Part shown: piece after piece, positions 13,019 to 20,007 of the stretch
How the letters are laid out: each line of letters starts with the position of its first letter
Numbering within the stretch: the first letter of the stretch is position 1
From: an uncultured Clostridia bacterium
Lineage (GTDB): Bacteria; Bacillota; Clostridia; TANB77; CAG-508
Assembly: GCA_934141445.1 (NCBI GenBank)
Contig: CAKPCF010000028.1
Coordinates: 1-20,007, forward strand
Direction: 5' to 3'
DNA length: 20,007 bases
Notes under the pieces: model-generated
What the model was told of the DNA's origin: nothing
What the model saw: only the letters and a program-made list of their open reading frames with translations
Database searches by the model: none
Position numbers and translations under genes: made by a program

Positions 13019-15727
13019 GTGAAAAGAAGAAAACTATTTCAAGAAAAAGATATACTGAAAAGTAAAAAAGGCATAACCTTAATAGCTTTAGTAATCTCAA
13101 TAATTGTAATGTTAATTCTTGCAGGGGTAAGCTTAAATGCAACAATTGGAGATAATGGAATAATAACACAAGCTAAAAATACAACATATATGCAAAGTAT
13201 AGCTATTTTAGAAGAATATTTTAATCAATATTATGTTGAAAATTATGAAAGTTTATTAAATGAAGAAAATAAGATAGAAGTAATAAAAAATCAACATAGT
13301 GAATGGTTTTATAGTGGTTCTCCAATAGGATATATAGTGGATTCCGATGGAAATATGCATTACTTTATAAATAAAGATGGATTACCAACTGAAATAAAAA
13401 ATCAATTAGCAGGTGGAGATGCAGGCGATAAAAGTTATAGAGCTTATGCAAGTATGAAAGATGTATATGGAATAACTAATAATTTGAAAGTATATTACTG
13501 TATAGATAGCAACCAAATAATGGGAAATACAGAATTTGATAAAGATAATCCAGAAAGAATTGTTTTTGAAGCAGGAACTGAATTTGCAAAATTGGTAACA
13601 GGAGAAGATGAAAAGAATGTAACTTTAGATGATATAAAAAACAAGAAAACGCTAGTTATAAATCAAGAAGCTAATATAAATAGTTTAAATGAATTATATA
13701 AGTTTATATCATTGACGGAATTAACAATAAACGGAATTAACATGGATAATCTGAATGGAATAGAAAACTTGAATTATTTGACGTCAGTTACTTTCATAGA
13801 TGCTACAATAAAAAGTTATGACAAATTAAATAGTTTAAATAATCAAATAAATGAAATAAATTTTATAAATACTACAAATGAACAATTAGAACTTTTTTGC
13901 GATGATACTTCAAATACTGAATATAGCAAATTGCAACTTTTATCTATATTTAGTGATTTATCAAGAAGTAAAATAGAAAAATGCTATAGGGTAAATGATA
14001 TATCTTGTTTGTCAAATTTGAATGAACAAACTAAAAAGTCTATTATTAAATTAAAGATAAATGATAATAAAATAACTAGTATAGAAAATTTAGTTGATTT
14101 TACTAATATTGAAACATTACAAATAAGTAATAATGTTATAACAAGTTTAAAAGGAATAGAACTATTAAGTAATTTAAAAGTATTGGAAGCAAGTGATAAT
14201 AAATTAGGTACAAATGAGATATATGATGATAGTTTACAAGATTATGGAAAAAACAAAGAAAGTGATTCTATAATTGCTTTAAAAGATAAAACAAAATTAA
14301 AAAGTTTAAATTTATCTTATAATAAAAATTTAAAATGGATTGGATATATAAAAGAGTGTAATGCATTAGAAACTTTATATATGCTAGGATGTCCAAATCT
14401 AGTGATTCAAGATCTTACAGAAATTAGAAGTGTTTGGTATAATTTAAAAAATAAAAATATAAATAGTGATAAGCTCATAGCTTTTAATAGCAGTGATGTA
14501 ATAAGTTTAGCTATGAAAAATTTAACTGATGAATCAGTTGAATTTAAGAGTTTGTACAATAATAGTAGTTGTGAAAAACTTTCTCTAGAGGGAAATAGTT
14601 TATTATCAGATAATGAAATAAATAATGTTTTATCAACTATGAGTAATTTAAAATATTTAAGTTTGAAAGGTGTTACTAATTTTACAAATTTAGAATTTAT
14701 AAAAGAAAATTCAAAGCTTGTAGAAATTGATTTGCGAGGAACTTCATGTACAGATTTGCGTAACTTAAATAATTGTACTGACTTAACAAATTTAGCAGTT
14801 GATAATATTGAAACAGACTTTACTAATATTCAAGAAATAATAACTTCTATGAGTAAAAAAACACGAAAAAATGCATATTGGAGTAATTATAATAAATTTT
14901 ATCCAACAATAGAATGTGCGAAAAATTTAAATAATTGCAAAAATATTGAATACTTGGATATATTTCAATGGCCAGAAAAAAATAGAAATGAAGTTTTAGA
15001 TTTATCTGAATGTACAGGTTTAAAAACCGTAACTGGACAAAATACTTTTGTAAAAATTAAATATCCAAGTAGTATGACTTTATATCAAGTAAGTAATAAT
15101 GCATGTCCAGATTTATCAGAGGCTTATAATTTGACTAGCTTTATAGATGTTGCTATTTCATTTTCACAGGAAGAATTTGATATGTTATTTGATGATTTAT
15201 CTGAATGTAAAAAACTGAATTTAGTGGAAATACATGCAATGAATAATAATATAAATTATTCATTGAAAAATATCAGTAAATTAAAACAAACACCAATAAA
15301 AATTTTAAAGTTATTTGACTGGAGTGATGGGAATGGAAAACGAGCTTTTAATTCAGTTGAAGAAATTGGAAAAATAACAAGTTTAGAAGAACTATATGTT
15401 GAAAATCAAATAAATTTGGCATCAACAAAAGGAATTGAAAATTTAGTAAATTTGAGAGTGTTAAATTTTTCAGGTTCTAAAATCACAAACCTAACAGGAA
15501 TTGAAAGCTTAAATAAACTTACATCATTAAATTTGAATGGTGCTGATTTATATGATACATATTTAGATCAAAATACGAAAGAAAATAAAAATACTTTAGA
15601 AGTAATAGCAAATTTGAATTATAAGAAGAATGGTAATTTGAAAAATTTATATATGGATAATAATACAAAAATAACAAATTGGGATAGTATTAGTAAATTA
15701 TCTTGGGAGTTGAAATCTGGTTTTTAA
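13019..15727 (+). CDS. LRR surface protein with prepilin-like N-terminus (902 aa)
   Basis: The GTG start has AGGAGG (13004-13009) 9 nt upstream. A basic N-terminus is followed by KKG/ITLIALVISIIVMLILAGVS (cleavage-like Gly18, hydrophobic 19-39), which resembles a type IV prepilin leader except that the usual Glu at position +5 is Ala. Residues 40-165 form a region shared with the 1017-aa protein (NATIGDNGII, LEEYFNQ, GGDAGDKSYR, DVYGITNNLKVYYC). The rest, about 215-895, is leucine-rich repeats with Asn ladders (e.g. LKSLNLSYNKNL, LRVLNFSGSKITNL). There is no LPXTG or other anchor. It is probably exported and held at the membrane or assembled by a prepilin peptidase system. It binds unknown ligands. 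Its only visible promoter candidate is the internal promoter of switch A, which points the wrong way here. Confidence 0.9.
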   Translation: MKRRKLFQEKDILKSKKGITLIALVISIIVMLILAGVSLNATIGDNGIITQAKNTTYMQSIAILEEYFNQYYVENYESLLNEENKIEVIKNQHSEWFYSGSPIGYIVDSDGNMHYFINKDGLPTEIKNQLAGGDAGDKSYRAYASMKDVYGITNNLKVYYCIDSNQIMGNTEFDKDNPERIVFEAGTEFAKLVTGEDEKNVTLDDIKNKKTLVINQEANINSLNELYKFISLTELTINGINMDNLNGIENLNYLTSVTFIDATIKSYDKLNSLNNQINEINFINTTNEQLELFCDDTSNTEYSKLQLLSIFSDLSRSKIEKCYRVNDISCLSNLNEQTKKSIIKLKINDNKITSIENLVDFTNIETLQISNNVITSLKGIELLSNLKVLEASDNKLGTNEIYDDSLQDYGKNKESDSIIALKDKTKLKSLNLSYNKNLKWIGYIKECNALETLYMLGCPNLVIQDLTEIRSVWYNLKNKNINSDKLIAFNSSDVISLAMKNLTDESVEFKSLYNNSSCEKLSLEGNSLLSDNEINNVLSTMSNLKYLSLKGVTNFTNLEFIKENSKLVEIDLRGTSCTDLRNLNNCTDLTNLAVDNIETDFTNIQEIITSMSKKTRKNAYWSNYNKFYPTIECAKNLNNCKNIEYLDIFQWPEKNRNEVLDLSECTGLKTVTGQNTFVKIKYPSSMTLYQVSNNACPDLSEAYNLTSFIDVAISFSQEEFDMLFDDLSECKKLNLVEIHAMNNNINYSLKNISKLKQTPIKILKLFDWSDGNGKRAFNSVEEIGKITSLEELYVENQINLASTKGIENLVNLRVLNFSGSKITNLTGIESLNKLTSLNLNGADLYDTYLDQNTKENKNTLEVIANLNYKKNGNLKNLYMDNNTKITNWDSISKLSWELKSGF

Positions 15728-15751
15728 ATCTGTATTAGTAAATTATAAAAA

Positions 15752-15790
15752 TAAAAAAACACTTTAAGTACTGTGATTAAAGTGTTTTTT
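15752..15790. terminator. Bidirectional terminator formed by the left repeat of switch B and its flanks
   Basis: AAAAAACACTTTAA pairs perfectly with TTAAAGTGTTTTTT (14 bp) around the loop GTACTGTGA. It ends the 902-aa gene on the plus strand. On the minus strand it would end a transcript from the switch B promoter. Confidence 0.85.
15762..15783 (+). repeat. Left 22-bp inverted repeat of promoter switch B
   Basis: Exact reverse complement of 15930-15951. It shares outer CTTTAAGT and inner TTAAAG with switch A, but has a different centre (ACTGTGA). Confidence 0.85.
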
Positions 15791-15802
15791 ACATTTACAA
15801 AA

Positions 15803-15831
15803 ATTCTATCATTAGTGAGTTTTGAAGTCAA
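15803..15831 (-). promoter_or_regulatory. Internal promoter of switch B, pointing away from the LRR gene
   Basis: On the minus strand TTGACT (15831-15826), 17-nt spacer, TAGAAT (15808-15803) with extended TGA. It matches switch A in both hexamers and in spacing. Confidence 0.75.
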
Positions 15832-15876
15832 CTGTTATAAAAAATAAATTTTAAAATAATTTAAAAAATAAATATG

Positions 15877-15927
15877 AAAAAAGACATGAAAGTATAATAA
15901 AATATATTGTTTCGTGTCTTTTTTTAT
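15877..15927. terminator. Bidirectional terminator hairpin inside switch B
   Basis: AAAAGACATGA pairs with TCGTGTCTTTT and AGTATA with TATATT, each now holding one G-U pair where switch A has a Watson-Crick pair. An A-run lies before and a T-run after. The conserved fold with wobble changes argues for an RNA role. Confidence 0.75.
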
Positions 15928-15929
15928 TT

Positions 15930-15951
15930 ACTTTAATCACAGTACTTAAAG
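15930..15951 (-). repeat. Right 22-bp inverted repeat of promoter switch B
   Basis: Exact reverse complement of 15762-15783. Matching stops immediately outside and inside. Confidence 0.85.
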
Positions 15952-15989
15952 AAAGTCCATAAAAATAAGATAGAGAAGTTTTGAAATGG

Positions 15990-16114
15990 TTTTCTTTCAA
16001 AGAAAAGCAAAAGTCATTAGACTAATGTTTTTTTATGGATTGAAAGAGAAAGAGCTTTGAAGATTGCTAATCATATAATTGAATGGCAAAGAGACAACAG
16101 AAAGCTTTTTCTCT
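15990..16114 (+). promoter_or_regulatory. Conserved structured leader of the 1017-aa LRR gene
   Basis: It carries the same TTTGAAA/TTTCAAA versus TTTTCTTT/AAAGAAAA choice as leader A. CATTAG-A-CTAATG with a T-run follows, then TTTATGGAT. It ends with a 14-pair stem AGAGAAAGAGCTTT/AAAGCTTTTTCTCT (16045-16058/16101-16114, one G-U) with a 42-nt loop, just before the SD GGAGG (16132-16136). Confidence 0.55.
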
Positions 16115-16146
16115 ATTTATAAAATCTAAGGGGAGGAAAATCATAA

Positions 16147-19100
16147 ATGAACAAAAGAAAATGTAAGAAGAGTCGACTTAAAATGAAACTGATTGATAAT
16201 AAGCCAATAAAGTATTTGCATAATACAAACGGTATAACTCTAATAACTTTAGTAATATCAATAATTGTAATGTTAATTCTTGCAGGGGTAAGCTTAAATG
16301 CAACAATTGGAGAAAATGGTATAATTGCAAAAGCGAAAAGTACAATGTATATTCAAAGTTGTGCAGAATTGGAGGAATTTTTTAATCAACTTTATATCCA
16401 AAATTTTGATAAACTTGATAAAAGTAAAAATAAAGTAGAAGCAATAAGAGGCATGCATATTAACTGGTTCTATTCTACATTATCAGATGAATATGTAACT
16501 GATGCTAGTGGTCATGCACTATATTTATTAAAGAAAAGTGAATTCTTAAAAGATAATCCAGATTATAATTTAATAGGTGGAGATGCTGGCGATGGAACTT
16601 ATAGAGATTACTATAATTTGAATGATGTTTATGGTGTAACGTCAGATTTAAAAGTATATTATTGTTCTAACGGAATTGAAACAATTTATGGTGTTGCGGA
16701 GTCAGAGCTAGACAATGAAGACTTTGGTAGGATAATAATAAGTAGTGATAGTAATTTGTCAAAAATTATTTCTCATAGTTCAGAAGCAGGGGTAAATGTT
16801 TCAGAAGCTAGAAGCGTAAGTGAACTTATTATAGATGAAAATACTGGGATAAATAATTTGCAAGAATTGTATAAACTTAGCGGATTAAAGAAAATAATAA
16901 TTAAGAATATGCAAAATGGAAATTTGAATTTACAAGGGATTGAAAATATAGTTAATTTGAATTATTTATGTTTTTATAATTGTAGCTTGAATGACTATAC
17001 AGAAATATCAAAATTAAATAAATTAGAATATTTGTATTTATATAATAGTAATGATTCAGAAGTTGAAAAAATTTTTAATACAATGAAGAATACAGATTAT
17101 AATAATTTGCAGTACTTAGGAATTTTTGGAACACCAATTAACAGTTCAACGAGTGATTATTTTTGGTATCAAAATGATTCTGGTATAATTTCTAATGTAA
17201 CTAATGTAGATAGTTTAAAAAATTTAACTGTGAATACAAAATTAGCTGTAAAATATTTATATTTAAATAATAATAAAATTTCATCTATTAGTTGCTTAGA
17301 TGGATTTTATAAAGTTGAACATTTGTTGGTAAATAGAAATGCGTTAACTAATTTGAATGGAATTGAAAATATGAAAGACTTGTATATTTTATCAGTACAA
17401 GCTAATAAAGAACTAAATGATATAAATGCAATTAGTAATTTAACAAATTTGCAAACATTTATATCTTATAGAACCAATCTAAATAATATTAAGGTATTAA
17501 AAGATAAAACTAGTTTAACGTACTTAAATTTAGCAAATAATAAACAATTGCAAGATGTATCTGATATTTCTACTTTAGAAAATTTAAAAACTTTATACTT
17601 AGCCGGATGTACTAATATGAATATTGAATCTGTAAAATCTATTAGATATATTTACAATCAAATAAAAATCAGTTCGAAAAGTATTGATAATAAGTATGTA
17701 CAATATTTAGATACTGAAGATACTAAAAATTTAGCATCTAATAATTTAAGCGATTCTGATATTTATGATAAATTAGCCAATATGGTAGAAATTGAAAAAT
17801 TGAACTTGAATGATAATAAGAGTCTTGCTAATACAGATTTTTATTCATTAAGTAGTGAACTTCAAAGTAAGATTATTGAAAGATTAGGAAATAATGAAAA
17901 TTCAAAAACAAATGATGCCTATTTTAGGTATATCTTATCAACATTAACTAATATGAAGAATTTAACAATACGAAATATATCTAATTTAAAAAGTATAGAT
18001 TTTGTAAGATATATGCCTAATTTGGTAGAATTAGATTTGATTGGGACTGGAGTAACTGATTTAAGTATATTAGAAGAATTGAAAAATAGTACAGGGGATA
18101 ATACACTATCAAAATTAAGTATTCTTATTATAGATAATTCTAATATAGATTTGACTAAAATACAAAATACAATATCAAGTCTATATGATAAATCTGCAAG
18201 TGCATACTGGAGTTATACAGGAGATAAAAATTATAGTGGGTTAAGAATTGGAAATAGTGAGTTGTTGACAAAAGAAAATACTTCATTGGGATATTGCAAT
18301 AAAATTACTAAATTAAAACTTAGTTTTGTAAATGATAGTATTACAGCTAATTATTTTGATTTAAGTAAAATGACTAGTTTGAAAATTTATTCAGGAATTT
18401 ATGCTACATCAGTTGTTAAGTTACCAGCTTCGGTTGAAAAATGTTATCAAACACATTGCAATTTTCCAATTTTTGAAAGTAGTGTAAACAACCCTTCACA
18501 ATTAGTAGTTTTTGATAATGATAATTCTGGTGAAACAACACAAAATGCTTTAAATAAAATGTTTGAGTCTTTAGCAACTTGTCAAACATCAAAAGAAATT
18601 TGGCTTGATATACATAGTGTTTATAATGTTCAGAATTTTGATGGATTAGAAAAAATGCAAAATTGTAAATTTTCAAAGATTTATTTGAATCCATGGTATG
18701 CTAAAATTGAAAATTTGGATGTTTTTTCTAAATTTGAGGAAAGTGCGACAGGATATATAAAAATTTTACAAATAAGTGGTTCGAGAAAAAATAGTGATAA
18801 TTATTCAAAGACTATAATTAGTGAATTACCAGATTTATCAAATTTAAAAGTAAATAGTTTATATATTAGAAATTGTGGAGTAAGTGATTTTAAAGGTGTA
18901 ACAGAAAATAAAAATATAAGTTTATTGAATTTGGAAAATAATAATATTCAAAATTTAGAGAACTTATTAAATATGAAACAATTAGAAAAAATCTCATTTG
19001 CTGGAAACAATATATATAATACATATAATGATGCTATAAATAATAGAAAAGTTAATAACTTGGAAATTTTGAAAAGAATAAGTGATAATAGTGGAAATGG

Positions 19101-19200
19101 ATATAATGTTAGCTATGTTGATATGCAAAATAATTATTTGGAAGAAAATGATGAATATATAAATATGAGAAAAATGTATGATGATAGTTGTAAATGGTAG
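16147..19200 (+). CDS. LRR surface protein with prepilin-like N-terminus (1017 aa)
   Basis: The ATG has GGGGAGG 10 nt upstream. A longer basic N-terminus (residues 1-28) precedes G/ITLITLVISIIVMLILAG (hydrophobic 30-50), the same prepilin-like segment as in the 902-aa protein; the +5 Glu is replaced by Thr and the residue before Gly is Asn rather than Lys. The shared N-terminal region follows (NATIGENGII, LEEFFNQL, GGDAGDGTYR, DVYGVTSDLKVYYC). From about residue 230 to the end there are leucine-rich repeats (VKYLYLNNNKISSI, LTYLNLANNKQL, ISLLNLENNNIQNL). It has no sorting motif or C-terminal membrane helix. The first hydrophobic stretch is almost identical at DNA level to that of the 902-aa gene. 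It is probably co-transcribed with the small membrane protein 12 nt downstream. It is likely cell-surface, with unknown ligand. Confidence 0.9.
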   Translation: MNKRKCKKSRLKMKLIDNKPIKYLHNTNGITLITLVISIIVMLILAGVSLNATIGENGIIAKAKSTMYIQSCAELEEFFNQLYIQNFDKLDKSKNKVEAIRGMHINWFYSTLSDEYVTDASGHALYLLKKSEFLKDNPDYNLIGGDAGDGTYRDYYNLNDVYGVTSDLKVYYCSNGIETIYGVAESELDNEDFGRIIISSDSNLSKIISHSSEAGVNVSEARSVSELIIDENTGINNLQELYKLSGLKKIIIKNMQNGNLNLQGIENIVNLNYLCFYNCSLNDYTEISKLNKLEYLYLYNSNDSEVEKIFNTMKNTDYNNLQYLGIFGTPINSSTSDYFWYQNDSGIISNVTNVDSLKNLTVNTKLAVKYLYLNNNKISSISCLDGFYKVEHLLVNRNALTNLNGIENMKDLYILSVQANKELNDINAISNLTNLQTFISYRTNLNNIKVLKDKTSLTYLNLANNKQLQDVSDISTLENLKTLYLAGCTNMNIESVKSIRYIYNQIKISSKSIDNKYVQYLDTEDTKNLASNNLSDSDIYDKLANMVEIEKLNLNDNKSLANTDFYSLSSELQSKIIERLGNNENSKTNDAYFRYILSTLTNMKNLTIRNISNLKSIDFVRYMPNLVELDLIGTGVTDLSILEELKNSTGDNTLSKLSILIIDNSNIDLTKIQNTISSLYDKSASAYWSYTGDKNYSGLRIGNSELLTKENTSLGYCNKITKLKLSFVNDSITANYFDLSKMTSLKIYSGIYATSVVKLPASVEKCYQTHCNFPIFESSVNNPSQLVVFDNDNSGETTQNALNKMFESLATCQTSKEIWLDIHSVYNVQNFDGLEKMQNCKFSKIYLNPWYAKIENLDVFSKFEESATGYIKILQISGSRKNSDNYSKTIISELPDLSNLKVNSLYIRNCGVSDFKGVTENKNISLLNLENNNIQNLENLLNMKQLEKISFAGNNIYNTYNDAINNRKVNNLEILKRISDNSGNGYNVSYVDMQNNYLEENDEYINMRKMYDDSCKW

Positions 19201-19212
19201 ATAGGAGAAAGA

Positions 19213-19467
19213 ATGAATAAAAAAATAGTAATATGTATAATTTTGATTTTAATATTAAGCTTTTTTATAATTTTAATTAGAAGAGGAAATGATAAAAAAA
19301 TACAAGATGATATTGTATATATGAATAATGTGGTAAAGAATGAAATAACCGGTGCATATGAAGTATATGATGAAAATGAGAATTTGATATATAATACAGA
19401 AGATGAAATTGAAGCTGAAATATACAATAAAGATAATAATTTTGATATGCAGATGCCGGAATTTTAA
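19213..19467 (+). CDS. Small single-pass membrane protein (84 aa), unknown function
   Basis: It begins MNKKIVICIILILILSFFIILIRRG: one membrane helix (about residues 5-22) followed by basic residues, then a hydrophilic acidic tail (YEVYDENENLIYNTEDEIEAEIYNKDN). There is no lipobox cysteine after the helix. AGGAG (19203-19207) lies 5 nt before the ATG, and the gene starts 12 nt after the LRR stop, so translation with the 1017-aa gene as one operon is likely. A partner or anchor role for the LRR protein is possible but is inference from position only. I do not recognise the family. Confidence 0.75.
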   Translation: MNKKIVICIILILILSFFIILIRRGNDKKIQDDIVYMNNVVKNEITGAYEVYDENENLIYNTEDEIEAEIYNKDNNFDMQMPEF

Positions 19468-19595
19468 AATATCAGTAAATAATAGTAATTTTGAAACATA
19501 TAGTAATTATTTATATAAAAATTTATAACAATGAAAAGTAAAAATAAATTTTTATTTGAGTGTAATGCTTTGAAATGAAATATCTAAATTTCGAC

Positions 19596-19634
19596 AAAAT
19601 CCTACACTAACTTAATTTTGGTGTGGGATTTTTT
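19596..19634 (+). terminator. Intrinsic terminator of the LRR-small membrane protein operon
   Basis: AAAATCCTACAC (19596-19607) pairs with GTGTGGGATTTT (19621-19632, one T-G wobble), followed by a T-run. It closes the operon begun at 16147. Confidence 0.85.
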
Positions 19635-19639
19635 ATATA

Positions 19640-19964
19640 AATACATCGGATTTTATTCAGCATAAGAAAAATTACTATAATATATAGTACTAAAAATAGA
19701 TTGTGGTAAATTGTAAAAGTAATATTTTGTTTGTAAAGTTAAAATAAATTGTAAAACTAATATAAAAAATAAGTACTTTTTTGAACTAAATATCTTGAGA
19801 AAGTGCCATCTTTAATGTGAAATTCAAGGGGATTATTTATATCTTAAAGTTTATTTTACCTTTATGATTAACTATTTTATGAAAGAAGGTCAAGTAAAAA
19901 GTTAAATGCAATTCTGCAAAGTAAATGCAATTTATGAAAAAAATGGAAAATTAGTAATTTAGTG
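19640..19964. other. Gene-free intergenic region with repeats
   Basis: No ORF is seen. Bases 19709-19750 are a second copy of the AT-rich repeat at 6947. TAAATGCAATT occurs twice (19903-19913 and 19922-19932), 19 nt apart, about 30-60 bases upstream of the -35 element at 19965. This could be an operator for the next gene. Confidence 0.4.
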
Positions 19965-19993
19965 TTGACAATGGCAAATAAAGGTGTTAAAAT
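19965..19993 (+). promoter_or_regulatory. Promoter at the right edge
   Basis: Perfect TTGACA (19965-19970), 17-nt spacer, TAAAAT (19988-19993) with extended TGT. It drives a gene beyond the window. Confidence 0.8.
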
Positions 19994-20007
19994 ACAGTAC
20001 AGTTGTT

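Larger units (their letters stand above)
15762..15951. promoter_or_regulatory. Candidate invertible promoter switch B, shown in OFF orientation
   Basis: This 190-bp non-coding element has the same plan as switch A: 22-bp perfect inverted repeats, a 146-bp interior, a minus-strand promoter near the left end, and a bidirectional terminator near the right end. The left repeat with flanking A-run and T-run is a strong terminator facing that promoter. The right repeat is followed by AAAGTCCAT without a T-run. It lies between two LRR genes and would drive the 1017-aa gene after inversion. No recombinase is nearby. Confidence 0.7.

Noticed and set aside
13019..19200. LRR proteins as substrates of the sortase at 4901
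   Set aside because: Neither of the complete LRR proteins nor the partial one has a sorting motif with hydrophobic tail at the C-terminus.
1..20007. CRISPR array, tRNA or rRNA genes, insertion sequence transposase, recombinase
   Set aside because: Looked for and not found. In particular, no site-specific recombinase that could flip the switches is encoded here.

Overview
The window looks like part of the chromosome of a very AT-rich, low-GC Gram-positive anaerobe, most likely an uncultured gut-type clostridial lineage. The reasons are strong AGGAGG ribosome binding sites, TTGACA/TATAAT promoters with extended -10 elements, a sortase, and large leucine-rich-repeat (LRR) proteins whose N-termini resemble type IV prepilins. 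The taxonomy is inference.

Layout, left to right. (1) 1-2298 is the C-terminal part of a large LRR protein, cut by the window edge. (2) 2379-4826 (minus) is a U32-family protein, divergent from a small sortase at 4901-5512. (3) 5513-6333 has no gene but carries a promoter, a ~570-600 nt stretch with many long helices, and a terminator: a candidate large structured RNA. A four-helix membrane protein follows at 6334-6882. (4) 7018-7716 holds two tandem mini-genes of 64 and 69 codons. They are GC-richer than the surroundings, and each has its own near-consensus promoter and a nearly identical structured leader. (5) 7793-12576 is housekeeping: rpsB-tsf, a cysteine desulfurase, then class II aldolase-smpB. 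(6) 12590-19467 holds two long LRR surface proteins (902 and 1017 aa) and a small membrane protein. (7) 19468-20007 has no gene but ends in a promoter for something beyond the window.

The main discovery candidate lies upstream of the two complete LRR genes. Each has an element of 189-190 bp bounded by perfect 22-bp inverted repeats (12600-12621/12767-12788 and 15762-15783/15930-15951). Inside each is a conserved promoter TTGACT-N17-TAGAAT that points AWAY from the LRR gene, plus a bidirectional terminator hairpin. In the orientation shown, the promoter runs straight into the left repeat, which with its A-rich outer flank forms an intrinsic terminator. If the element inverts, the promoter faces the LRR gene and the right repeat lacks a U-tract. 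This is the expected design of a phase-variable promoter switch, with both copies OFF here. The centres of the repeats differ between the two elements, yet the two arms of each element match perfectly. That implies the arms are kept paired within each element. No recombinase gene is in the window.

The LRR proteins have no LPXTG or other obvious wall anchor, so they are probably held by their N-terminal hydrophobic segment.
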